This document shows positions 31,085 to 36,936 of a stretch of 37,457 nt of DNA, piece after piece. This stretch comes from a virus. A program made the translations under genes and the position numbers. The stretch spans positions 1-37,457 of IMG/VR virus record IMGVR_UViG_3300014720_000075. One strand, given 5' to 3'. The notes beneath the pieces were generated by a model that saw only the letters and a program-made list of their open reading frames with translations, was not told the origin of the DNA and did no database searches. Positions within the stretch are counted from its first letter, which is position 1. Every line of letters begins with the position of its first letter.

Positions 31085-31741
31085 TTATATATTTTTTCTT
31101 ATATAGTACATTGGTCTACCGTTTCCAACATTACGGGCACGGTAGGTTGATGTAAGAGCATGACAATTAGGACAAATTACTTCTAGGTTATTATATGAAT
31201 GATTTAAACCATTACCATCAATATGATTAATTTCTAATATTGTATGCCCATCGTCAGGATGCGGGGTATTAAAACCACATTTCTGACACATATAGTTTGC
31301 CTGTTTTAATAAATATTTTCTTATTATTTGTGATAAACCATAATCTGTTCCACCTCTCCATGAACCACTCAACCAATCTTTTACTTTATTATCATTTTTT
31401 AATTTTGTAGAAATTTTTACAGAACATGATTTACAATAACCAGACTTTTGCTTTATAATTGTATTACATTGCAAACAACTACCCCCTGTCAGCGGATCTG
31501 GGCATGAGCCTTCTAAGCTCGTTGAGAAAGTTCGACTCTTTCTAGGGGGACAATTATTAAAAATATTCATGCAAGAAAGACACCAAGTTTTTCTTGTATT
31601 AACTGGTTCACCACAATTTCTACAACTACCCTCTGGTTTTCTTCTGTTATAAATACCTAATGTATTATTATATGTTGCAGCACAGGATCTAGAACAAAAT
31701 TTAAAATTATTTGTTTCGGACTTGCATGTTAAACAACGCAT
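31085..31741 (-). CDS. HNH endonuclease with zinc-ribbon N-terminus
   Basis: The 218-residue protein has several Cys pairs in its N-terminal half (MRCLTCKSET, FCSRSC, CRNCGEP, CLSCMN, CLQC and CKSC), arranged like serial zinc ribbons, and a C-terminal HNH domain with CQKCGFNT, EINHIDGNGLNHSYNNLEVI and CPNCHALT. Free-standing HNH nucleases in phages are homing endonucleases or DNA processing enzymes; the zinc ribbons would bind DNA. The start has no ribosome binding site; an extended -10 box TGCTAGAAT ends six bases before the ATG. Confidence 0.85.
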   Translation of the reverse strand: MRCLTCKSETNNFKFCSRSCAATYNNTLGIYNRRKPEGSCRNCGEPVNTRKTWCLSCMNIFNNCPPRKSRTFSTSLEGSCPDPLTGGSCLQCNTIIKQKSGYCKSCSVKISTKLKNDNKVKDWLSGSWRGGTDYGLSQIIRKYLLKQANYMCQKCGFNTPHPDDGHTILEINHIDGNGLNHSYNNLEVICPNCHALTSTYRARNVGNGRPMYYIRKNI

Positions 31742-31749
31742 GATATAAT
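31741..31749 (+). promoter_or_regulatory. Divergent promoter, plus strand: TGATATAAT
   Basis: TGATATAAT on the plus strand, with TTGCAT 16 bases upstream of TATAAT as a fair -35. Start near 31756 would run into tRNA-Thr. It overlaps the minus-strand box of the HNH gene. Confidence 0.5.
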
Positions 31750-31756
31750 TCTAGCA
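31748..31756 (-). promoter_or_regulatory. Divergent promoter, minus strand: TGCTAGAAT, leaderless HNH start
   Basis: Minus strand TGCTAGAAT, six bases TATATC, then the HNH ATG. Two -10 elements share bases at 31748-31749, so one polymerase would exclude the other. Confidence 0.6.
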
Positions 31757-31778
31757 TATTCGATTTATGAATAAATTT

Positions 31779-31849
31779 GCCTCTATAGCATAAAAGTAAT
31801 GCACCGCTCTTGTAAAGCGGTGAAGAGGGAGCGTTACCTTCTAGAGGCT
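31779..31849 (+). tRNA. tRNA-Thr (TGT), atypical elbow loops
   Basis: Acceptor GCCTCTA/TAGAGGC; D arm GCAT/ATGC with loop AAAAGTA; anticodon arm CCGCT/AGCGG around CTTGTAA, anticodon TGT; T arm GAGGG/CCTTC with loop AGCGTTA; discriminator T. Stems are good, but D loop has no GG and T loop no TTC. Same type of deviation as the tRNA-Gly 0.9 kb upstream. CCA is not encoded. Confidence 0.6.
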
Positions 31850-31856
31850 CAGGATG

Positions 31857-31862
31857 TATAAT
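31857..31862 (+). promoter_or_regulatory. -10 box TATAAT, five bases before the HNH-like GTG
   Basis: TATAAT followed by ATATC and the GTG start at 31868; a TG lies directly before the box. Leaderless start likely. Confidence 0.5.
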
Positions 31863-31867
31863 ATATC

Positions 31868-32164
31868 GTGCTTGAAAAAGAGAGAAGTCAGACAGAAAGA
31901 CAAAAGATTAGAAGCTATCTTGCAGCAATTAAAAATACAAGTGGCTGCATAGATTGTGGATCAATGTATCCACACTATGTTCTTGATTTTGATCATGTTC
32001 GTGGAACAAAGATTGACAATCTTTCTTTCATGGCACGGTGGTATAGTATTGAAGATATAGATAAAGAGCTAAGTAAGTGTGAAATAGTCTGTGCAAACTG
32101 TCATAGACAACGAACCCATCAGAGGAATAATGAGAAAAAGCAAACAAAGCAACTTGTGCTTTGA
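31868..32164 (+). CDS. Small HNH-like endonuclease
   Basis: The 98-residue protein begins at GTG and has GCIDCGSMYPHYVLDFDHVR and IVCANCHRQRTHQRN, a short HNH zinc nuclease core (CxxC ... DFDH ... CANCH). No additional DNA-binding domain is present. Such mini-HNH genes often sit next to tRNAs or nucleotide genes as mobile elements. No ribosome binding site; the TATAAT box is five bases before GTG. It overlaps the next gene by 35 bases in another frame. Confidence 0.8.
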   Translation: MLEKERSQTERQKIRSYLAAIKNTSGCIDCGSMYPHYVLDFDHVRGTKIDNLSFMARWYSIEDIDKELSKCEIVCANCHRQRTHQRNNEKKQTKQLVL

Positions 32165-33173
32165 CGATATACTACTTGTTCCACAAACAAGTAATGTTGA
32201 ATCAAGACATAATGTAAAGCTAACAATGAGTATTGGTAAGGGTAAAAAGGAGATTTCACTCTCACTACCCGTTATTGCTGCACCAATGGATTCAGTATGT
32301 GGATTCGAAATGTGCATAGCAATGGCTGAGTCTGGTGGTCTTGGAATTCTTCATAGATATATGTCTAAAGATGAACAATTAAAAATTGCATATGATATTG
32401 TTCAGTACGAATATGCTGGATTTGGTGTAGCAATTGCATCAAATAATGGATTTATTGAACAGGCTAAAAAGCTTTACGATATTGGAACAAGACTATTTGT
32501 TATTGATACAGCAAATGGTCATGGCATATACACATTGAGAGCAACAGCAAAATTAAGAGAATCATTTCCAGATTGTCACATTATGGCTGGCAATGTTTCT
32601 ACTGTAAAGGGATTCAAAGACCTTGCTGATTGTGGAGCAGACTCTATTCGTGTTGGTATCGGTGGCGGTGCAGCATGTACAACAAGGCTTGTAAGTGGTC
32701 ACGGCGTTCCCACTCTTGCCTCAGTTATGGATATTGAAGAATATAGAGAAAGTCGTGGAATATATAATTGTTCTATTATTGCTGATGGAGGTATTCGTAA
32801 TAGTGGAGATATGGTTAAGGCATTTGCTGCAGGAGCAGACGCAGTAATGGTTGGCTCCATGCTTGCTGGAACAACAGAGTCACCTGGATCTATTCTTATA
32901 GATAATAATGGGAAGAAGAAAAAGGTATTTCGTGGAATGGCAAGTGCAGATGCACAGTTGTCTGGAACAGGAAAGATTTCTATTCCTGAAGGCATTTCTA
33001 CTACCGTTCCATACAAAGGTAGTGTCTATGATATTTTAGATCAAATTAGCGGTGGCCTTGGAAGTGGATGCTCATATTCTGGTACAGATAAACTTGAAAA
33101 TCTTAATGTAGTTGCTGAATATATTGAGGTTACTCAAGCAAGTCTTGACGAATCACGACCACATGCTTTATAA
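32130..33173 (+). CDS. IMP dehydrogenase / GMP reductase family enzyme, no CBS domain
   Basis: The ATG at 32130 after AGAGGAATA is chosen; it gives 347 residues starting MRKSKQSNLCFDDILLVPQT. The TIM barrel has APMDSV near 51-56, the catalytic Cys183 in VGIGGGAACTTRLVSGHGVP and the phosphate site IADGGIRNSGDMVKAFAAGA and ADAVMVGSMLAGT. There is no CBS insertion. The end (GGLGSGCSYSGTDKLENL) has a Cys-Ser-Tyr like the 'CTYVGA..L' of GMP reductases, so I lean to GMP reductase, but IMP dehydrogenase is not excluded. It would shift the purine pool. It lies with other nucleotide genes. Confidence 0.82.
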   Translation: MRKSKQSNLCFDDILLVPQTSNVESRHNVKLTMSIGKGKKEISLSLPVIAAPMDSVCGFEMCIAMAESGGLGILHRYMSKDEQLKIAYDIVQYEYAGFGVAIASNNGFIEQAKKLYDIGTRLFVIDTANGHGIYTLRATAKLRESFPDCHIMAGNVSTVKGFKDLADCGADSIRVGIGGGAACTTRLVSGHGVPTLASVMDIEEYRESRGIYNCSIIADGGIRNSGDMVKAFAAGADAVMVGSMLAGTTESPGSILIDNNGKKKKVFRGMASADAQLSGTGKISIPEGISTTVPYKGSVYDILDQISGGLGSGCSYSGTDKLENLNVVAEYIEVTQASLDESRPHAL

Positions 33174-33183
33174 TAGTTTATCT

Positions 33184-33257
33184 GCCCCGTTAGAGTAGCG
33201 GTTTATCTCATCTGACTTTCACTCAGAAGAACATCGGTTCGAATCCGATACGGGGTA
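33184..33257 (+). tRNA. tRNA-Glu (TTC)
   Basis: Canonical cloverleaf: acceptor GCCCCGT/ACGGGGT with a G-T first pair, D arm GAG/CTC with GG in its loop, anticodon arm TCTGA/TCAGA around CTTTCAC, T arm ATCGG/CCGAT with TTCGAAT, discriminator A. First gene of the tRNA cluster. Confidence 0.88.
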
Positions 33258-33261
33258 CTCT

Positions 33262-33341
33262 GCCTGATAGTCCCCAAGGTGGGGAAGCGGTCTGTAAAAC
33301 CGTCGCTTAACGGCAGGTTGGTTCGATTCCAACATCAGGCA
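33262..33341 (+). tRNA. tRNA-Tyr (GTA)
   Basis: Class II tRNA with a 13-base variable region: acceptor GCCTGAT/ATCAGGC, anticodon arm GCGGT/ACCGT around CTGTAAA, T arm GTTGG/CCAAC with TTCGATT, discriminator A. D arm is C/G-rich (TCCCC/GGGGA). Confidence 0.85.
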
Positions 33342-33352
33342 CGGGAGGAATA

Positions 33353-33430
33353 ATGAATGTTGTAGATAAATATAAGTCTATGCTATTAGAAGATATTCGT
33401 GCAGATGTTTTATTGAACCGTGAATGTTAG
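33353..33430 (+). CDS. Possible tiny protein of 25 residues within the tRNA cluster
   Basis: GGGAGGAATA precedes an ATG, and 25 codons follow: MNVVDKYKSMLLEDIRADVL then LNREC. A perfect ribosome binding site and the helical amphipathic product suggest translation, though it could equally be a decayed gene start. Nothing can be said about function. Confidence 0.4.
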   Translation: MNVVDKYKSMLLEDIRADVLLNREC

Positions 33431-33447
33431 CGTTGCTTCTGGTATTA

Positions 33448-33508
33448 TACTGGACCAATTTCTAAGGGAATATATGAAATTACTGGACCAATTTCTAAGG
33501 GAATATAT
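33448..33508 (+). repeat. Tandem direct repeat, 28 identical bases at a 33-base period
   Basis: The segments 33448-33475 and 33481-33508 (beginning TACTGGACCAATTTCTAAGG) are identical and start 33 bases apart. In one frame they encode the repeated peptide LDQFLREY. Each copy carries AAGGGAATAT, a ribosome-binding-like site; only the first is followed by ATG (33474). Confidence 0.85.
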
Positions 33509-33545
33509 TAAATTAATGTACGAATACAGAAGACAGCACGGATGA
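33474..33545 (+). CDS. Possible tiny protein made from the duplicated segment
   Basis: The ATG at 33474 is preceded by AAGGGAATAT. The frame reads MKLLDQFLREYIKLMYEYRR then QHG and stops at TGA inside the next tRNA. The frame is also open upstream to 33417 with a GTG at 33420. The strongly amphipathic, repeated peptide hints at a coding origin. Low confidence. Confidence 0.3.
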   Translation: MKLLDQFLREYIKLMYEYRRQHG

Positions 33546-33612
33546 TTAACTCAGTGGCTAGAGTGGAGCCTTTACACGGCTTTGGTCGGGAGTTCGAATC
33601 TCTCATCATCCA
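33540..33612 (+). tRNA. tRNA-Val (TAC)
   Basis: Canonical cloverleaf: acceptor GGATGAT/ATCATCC, D arm ACTC/GAGT with GG in the loop, anticodon arm GAGCC/GGCTT around TTTACAC, T arm GGGAG/CTCTC with TTCGAAT, discriminator A. Confidence 0.88.
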
Positions 33613-33613
33613 C

Positions 33614-33685
33614 TCCCCGTTGGTGTAATCGGCAACACGGCAGGCTCTGAACCTGCAATACGAGGATCGTAACCTTGGCGGGGAG
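33614..33685 (+). tRNA. tRNA-Gln (CTG)
   Basis: Acceptor TCCCCGT/GCGGGGA with a T-G last pair, D arm GTGT/ACAC with GG in the loop, anticodon arm GCAGG/CCTGC around CTCTGAA, T arm CGAGG/CCTTG with the unusual loop ATCGTAA, discriminator G. It starts one base after tRNA-Val. Confidence 0.82.
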
Positions 33686-33689
33686 CAGA

Positions 33690-33756
33690 GATAGTGTAGT
33701 GTAAAGGAAGCACAATTAGGAACAACTAGGTATGAGTTCAACTCTCATCACTATCT
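33690..33756 (+). tRNA. tRNA-like element with degenerate anticodon arm
   Basis: Acceptor GATAGTG/CACTATC (extendable by GA/TC pairs), D arm GTGT/GCAC with GG in its loop, T arm ATGAG/CTCAT with TTCAACT. Between them only 18 bases remain instead of about 23: TTAG/CTAG around a six-base loop GAACAA with no T at position 33. An isotype cannot be given. Confidence 0.5.
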
Positions 33757-33762
33757 CATTCA

Positions 33763-33834
33763 TGGTCTGTAGCTCAACGGCAGAGCAATGAGCTGTTAAC
33801 TCATTGGTTGGAGGTTCGAATCCTCCCAGACCAG
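33763..33834 (+). tRNA. tRNA-Asn (GTT)
   Basis: Canonical cloverleaf: acceptor TGGTCTG/CAGACCA, D arm GCTC/GAGC, anticodon arm ATGAG/CTCAT around CTGTTAA, T arm GGAGG/CCTCC with TTCGAAT, discriminator G. Last of the main tRNA run. Confidence 0.9.
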
Positions 33835-33856
33835 CGATAAATTAAAAGGAGATATA

Positions 33857-34105
33857 ATGATTGATGCAGTTGTACTTTCATGTGCAATAAATTTTGGTGG
33901 CTTTTATTCTGAGCCAGCAAGTCGTGGAGCAAGAACTGCTGCATGTCTTGCAGCACATGATTTTATTGAAAACAGAGTTCTTAAGGAAACAGTTAGTTTT
34001 ATTTCTCTTTCTGCTCAGCAGGATTGGACAAAGATTTCCGCATATGAATGGGAAATCATTGGACGAGAAGAAGCAAGGCTAAAGAAATTAAATACAGAAA
34101 GGTAA
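33857..34105 (+). CDS. Small hypothetical protein
   Basis: The 82-residue protein starts at an ATG after AAAAGGAGATATA and reads MIDAVVLSCAINFGGFYSEP, then a helical SRGARTAACLAAHDFIENRV and an acidic/basic end. I recognise no family. It ends two bases before the cytosine deaminase gene and is probably in one operon with it and the tRNAs. Confidence 0.6.
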   Translation: MIDAVVLSCAINFGGFYSEPASRGARTAACLAAHDFIENRVLKETVSFISLSAQQDWTKISAYEWEIIGREEARLKKLNTER

Positions 34106-34107
34106 AT

Positions 34108-34551
34108 ATGCACGATCAATTAGCATATACATATGCACTAGAGGCTGCATATAAGAGTTTGAGAGATGGTGGCATCCCCATTGGTGCTGCACTTGTTGTA
34201 GATGATAAAATTATCTCAGTAGGGCATAATCAAAGAATACAGATGGGTAGCTCTATTCATCATGGAGAAACAAACTGCATTGAAAATGCAGGAAGGCTTT
34301 CTTCAAAAATATATTCAAAATCCACTATTTATACCACTCTTTCTCCGTGTACAATGTGTGCTGGAACTATCTTACTTTATAAGATTCCAAGAGTTGTTAT
34401 CGGAGAGAATGAAACATTTGAGGCAAGTGAAAGTTGGCTTAAGTCAAACGGGGTAGAGGTTGTTGTTCTTGATGACTTTGAGACAAAGCATATGTTTCAG
34501 AAATGGTGTAAAATGAATCCAAAACTATGGAATGAAGATATTGGCGTATAA
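34108..34551 (+). CDS. Cytosine deaminase, yeast FCY1 type
   Basis: The ATG at 34108 with AGAAAGGT upstream gives 147 residues. The zinc-deaminase signature is complete: His52 and catalytic Glu54 in HHGETNCIENAGR, and Cys81 and Cys84 in SPCTMCAG. The flanking segments GGIPIGAALVVD, GHNQRIQMGSS, YTTLSPC, YKIPRVVIGENETF and the end WNEDIG match, as I recall it, yeast cytosine deaminase (HGE at 62-64, C91, C94; GENVNF; WFEDIGE) rather than phage dCMP deaminases. It should convert cytosine to uracil (EC 3.5.4.1). It lies with ThyX and nrdJ as a pyrimidine-supply enzyme. Confidence 0.85.
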   Translation: MHDQLAYTYALEAAYKSLRDGGIPIGAALVVDDKIISVGHNQRIQMGSSIHHGETNCIENAGRLSSKIYSKSTIYTTLSPCTMCAGTILLYKIPRVVIGENETFEASESWLKSNGVEVVVLDDFETKHMFQKWCKMNPKLWNEDIGV

Positions 34552-34566
34552 AATTCTTGAGGAAGT

Positions 34567-34983
34567 ATGGAAGATCAATGGGCACTAGCCCTAAGCATAT
34601 GGGAAAAAATAGTAAAAGAGTTTAGAAATATTGATTCAAATGCCCCCAGCGCAAACCACAAAACCCTGACTACGGAGGAAATTATGAAAAGCAGTATCAC
34701 ACCAAACAAGTTTGTAAGCGTTGCTCTTGAAATTCTAGAAGAGCACTACAAAATGAATCCTAATATGAATTATCATCCACAGGATATTGCAGCAAATATT
34801 GGATCGATTATCTATACAATGGGAGAATCAATGGGAGTTATTCCTGCCATGCAAATGGAGCGGGAGGCAATTGCAAATAATCTGTTTGATTATATTGATA
34901 GTACAAATAATCTTACAGAAGAACAGTATAATAAGAAATATAAAAAAGAATATTTTGAACCAGAACTACCACTAAAGTACTAG
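34567..34983 (+). CDS. Hypothetical protein, two possible starts, ends in tmRNA
   Basis: From the ATG at 34567 (after GAGGAAGT) the protein has 138 residues beginning MEDQWALALSIWEKIVKEFR. A second ATG at 34684 has an even better site, GGAGGAAATT, and gives 99 residues beginning MKSSITPNKFVSVALEILEE. Both may be used. The C-terminal part is helical (IGSIIYTMGESMGVIPAMQM). The final base of the TAG stop (34983) is the first base of the tmRNA. No family recognised. Confidence 0.65.
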   Translation: MEDQWALALSIWEKIVKEFRNIDSNAPSANHKTLTTEEIMKSSITPNKFVSVALEILEEHYKMNPNMNYHPQDIAANIGSIIYTMGESMGVIPAMQMEREAIANNLFDYIDSTNNLTEEQYNKKYKKEYFEPELPLKY

Positions 34984-35242
34984 GGGCTGAGTAGGATCGA
35001 TTCTATCAGGATCTTTAAGTAGCATCTCAAGTTGAGAACCTTGTAAAAATCTCAAAAACAGTAACTGGCGCAACACAAAACGCCTACGCTCTAGCAGCAT
35101 AATAGAGCCGTGCGGCAACTGCATGGGAACAGAAAGTTGCATATGCAAGAAAAATGTAATACAATGTAATGACGCTAGTGCATAGATGTAACTGCGAAAA
35201 GAATAATGATAGAAGACGGGGGTGCAATTCCCCCCAGCTCCA
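34983..35242 (+). ncRNA. ssrA: Transfer-messenger RNA (tmRNA)
   Basis: A tRNA-like end is made by GGGGCTG (34983-34989) and CAGCTCC (35235-35241) with a T arm GGGGG/CCCCC around TGCAATT and A as the last base. A long-range helix forms from TTCTATCA (35001-35008) and TGATAGAA (35207-35214). The mRNA-like part has GCA ACA CAA AAC GCC TAC then GCT CTA GCA GCA TAA TAG, encoding the tag ATQNAYALAA, whose YALAA end is the usual degradation signal. Length is about 260 nt, shorter than the 350-400 nt of bacterial tmRNA; only part of the pseudoknot region seems kept. CCA is not encoded (the end reads ACGA). It rescues stalled ribosomes with host SmpB. Confidence 0.9.
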
Positions 35243-35255
35243 CGAAAGGATATTT

Positions 35256-35651
35256 ATGCCACTTTGGAAAACTCCGTCTGGAGTTGACAAGATTAAGATC
35301 CAGCCTAAAGTCTGGACATATGTAAAGTTTGAAAATGATAGATACTTCCCTCTTTCTAATGGGGGATGGTCTTTGGTAGAGGTGATGTTGAGAGTTGAAT
35401 ACCCAAAAACAGGGTGCCCTAAAACGCTTCGTGGCAAGTTTGTCCGATTTCCTGGAACAGCTTTCGAAGATGAAACAGGAAATAATGACGTTGACCCTAT
35501 TATCGGTGCTACTCGCCATCACCATTGGCAGCATTTTCTTATTAACCAGGGCAATATGACCTTGGGATTTCGGGTATGGCATGATGGAAGTTCTCCTATC
35601 GTTATTGATGGTAGACAGTTTAAAGCAGTAGCGTTCACACCTAGTAGTTAG
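35256..35651 (+). CDS. Hypothetical beta-rich protein
   Basis: The ATG at 35256 with AAAGGA, immediately after the tmRNA, gives 131 residues beginning MPLWKTPSGVDKIKIQPKVW. The sequence is rich in aromatic and Gly residues, with KTLRGKFVRFPGTAFEDETG and RHHHWQHFLINQGNMTLGFR, and looks like a compact beta fold. I recognise no family; similar short proteins are found in actinophages. Its Shine-Dalgarno site directly follows the tmRNA 3' end, so the mRNA must be released by tmRNA processing or made as one transcript. Confidence 0.68.
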   Translation: MPLWKTPSGVDKIKIQPKVWTYVKFENDRYFPLSNGGWSLVEVMLRVEYPKTGCPKTLRGKFVRFPGTAFEDETGNNDVDPIIGATRHHHWQHFLINQGNMTLGFRVWHDGSSPIVIDGRQFKAVAFTPSS

Positions 35652-35658
35652 GAAATAT

Positions 35659-36354
35659 ATGCATCAGGTATTAGATCACGGATATGTGAAGATGGTTTCT
35701 TCTATGGGTACAGACATAGATGTTGTTAATGCAGCACGGGTATCCTTTGATAAAGAAGTAGAAGAACTTGGTGATCGTGATAAGAAACTTATTGAGTTTC
35801 TTGTCAAGCATAAGCATGACTCTACCCTTCGTCATTGTGTTATGACCCTAGAAGTTTATGCACCGCTTATGGTTGCACGTCAATGGTACAAGCACGCTGT
35901 TGCATCAAGCCATATCGATGACCAACTAGGATGGAACGAATCTTCTCGTCGTTATGTAACAGAGAATGAAGAATTTTATGTTCCCGATGCTGACATGTGG
36001 AGATCTGCATCAACAGATAAAAAGCAGGGAAGCGGGGAACCCATTGACATCAATACTGGTGTTAAATATACACAAACACTCAATCAAATGATTAGATACT
36101 ATTCATTGATTTATAGACAGGCACTTAAAGATGGACTAGCTCCTGAACAAGCACGACTTCTTCTTCCTGCCTATGCTATGTATGTTCGATGGAGATGGAC
36201 AGCAAGCCTTAATGCATTGCTTCACTTTATATCATTGAGATATGCATCAGATGCACAATATGAGATCCGCGAATATGCGAAGGCGGTATATGAAGAAGTT
36301 AAAGAACGCTTTCCCATTACTACAGAAGAATGGATAAAACATAGAGTCCACTAG
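35659..36354 (+). CDS. thyX: Flavin-dependent thymidylate synthase
   Basis: The 231-residue enzyme makes dTMP from dUMP using FAD, NADPH and methylenetetrahydrofolate. Motif evidence: RHCVMTLEVYAPLMVARQWY KHA region followed by the WNESSRRYV signature (NEsSRRY), and a C-terminal LLLPAYAMYVRWRWTASLNA LLHF region with ISLRYASDAQYEIR for flavin and dUMP. The usual RHRxxSxNExSxRY is spread by an insert of about eleven residues (SHIDDQLGW). It is one gene downstream of the tmRNA. Start is ATG after TAGGAAATAT. Its stop overlaps that of the convergent peptidase gene (CTAG). Confidence 0.93.
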   Translation: MHQVLDHGYVKMVSSMGTDIDVVNAARVSFDKEVEELGDRDKKLIEFLVKHKHDSTLRHCVMTLEVYAPLMVARQWYKHAVASSHIDDQLGWNESSRRYVTENEEFYVPDADMWRSASTDKKQGSGEPIDINTGVKYTQTLNQMIRYYSLIYRQALKDGLAPEQARLLLPAYAMYVRWRWTASLNALLHFISLRYASDAQYEIREYAKAVYEEVKERFPITTEEWIKHRVH

Positions 36355-36872
36355 GACTTGCGAACTCCATTAGATGGGTTGATTCCCATATCCTTCATTT
36401 TCTTAATATAAAATTCTGGATCAGGATTATTGAGATAGAAGTGCATGGGATCAAACATATTTGATCTACCCTTCAATCCACCTCCATAGAATCCTCCCCA
36501 GCCAACGCCGTCATATTCTTTGACAAGATTTATTAAAACATCAAATTGCTTGGCCGATAGACATGTGCGATCTCCTTGACGAAGGACATCCCAGTTGATA
36601 TCGATAGCTATTCCAGCAGCATGATCTGAAAGCTTGCCATTGCCATTACGTGCTTCACGGTAGTTATATCCACCGGTGTTCTTATTAAGCTTCATAATCT
36701 TCTTATTAAAATCAGCGGCAAGGGCAACAAGATATGCACCAACATCTTTTCTCAATGTCAGTCTACGTCCAACAGGATTAGATGGCATAATTGTGCCAGG
36801 GATTTGAAAGGTTTTCAATGCGGCTGGCTTCCCACTCTTGGTGGCAGGCCAACCTGATAGTGTATTAGGCAT
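36351..36872 (-). CDS. M15 peptidase endolysin (D-Ala-D-Ala carboxypeptidase-like)
   Basis: The 173-residue form starts MPNTLSGWPATKSGKPAALK at an ATG six bases after TGCTATAAT, which indicates leaderless mRNA; an upstream in-frame start at 36923 would put the promoter inside the gene. The zinc site of VanY-type M15 peptidases is visible: SDHAAGIAIDINW with His84 and Asp91, and DPMHFYL with His144. The protein lacks a signal peptide and a separate cell-wall-binding domain; residues 1-60 may take that role. It would cut peptide stems of peptidoglycan at lysis, with the holin for release. Confidence 0.88.
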   Translation of the reverse strand: MPNTLSGWPATKSGKPAALKTFQIPGTIMPSNPVGRRLTLRKDVGAYLVALAADFNKKIMKLNKNTGGYNYREARNGNGKLSDHAAGIAIDINWDVLRQGDRTCLSAKQFDVLINLVKEYDGVGWGGFYGGGLKGRSNMFDPMHFYLNNPDPEFYIKKMKDMGINPSNGVRKS

Positions 36873-36878
36873 ACAAAC

Positions 36879-36887
36879 ATTATAGCA
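36879..36887 (-). promoter_or_regulatory. Extended -10 promoter (TGCTATAAT), leaderless endolysin start
   Basis: Minus strand TGCTATAAT, six bases GTTTGT, then ATG at 36872. Upstream lies the ATTTATAAAT array. Confidence 0.7.
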
Positions 36888-36936
36888 CTGCATTTTCGGC
36901 GGCAATAAAGGTCGGCGGGTCATAGTATAAATTTCG

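Noticed and set aside
33508-33741. Minus-strand frame of 77 codons
   Set aside because: It covers tRNA-Val and tRNA-Gln, whose folds explain the sequence.
35084-35582. Minus-strand frames over tmRNA and the following gene
   Set aside because: The tmRNA fold and the plus-strand gene with a good start explain the region; no ribosome binding site on the minus strand.
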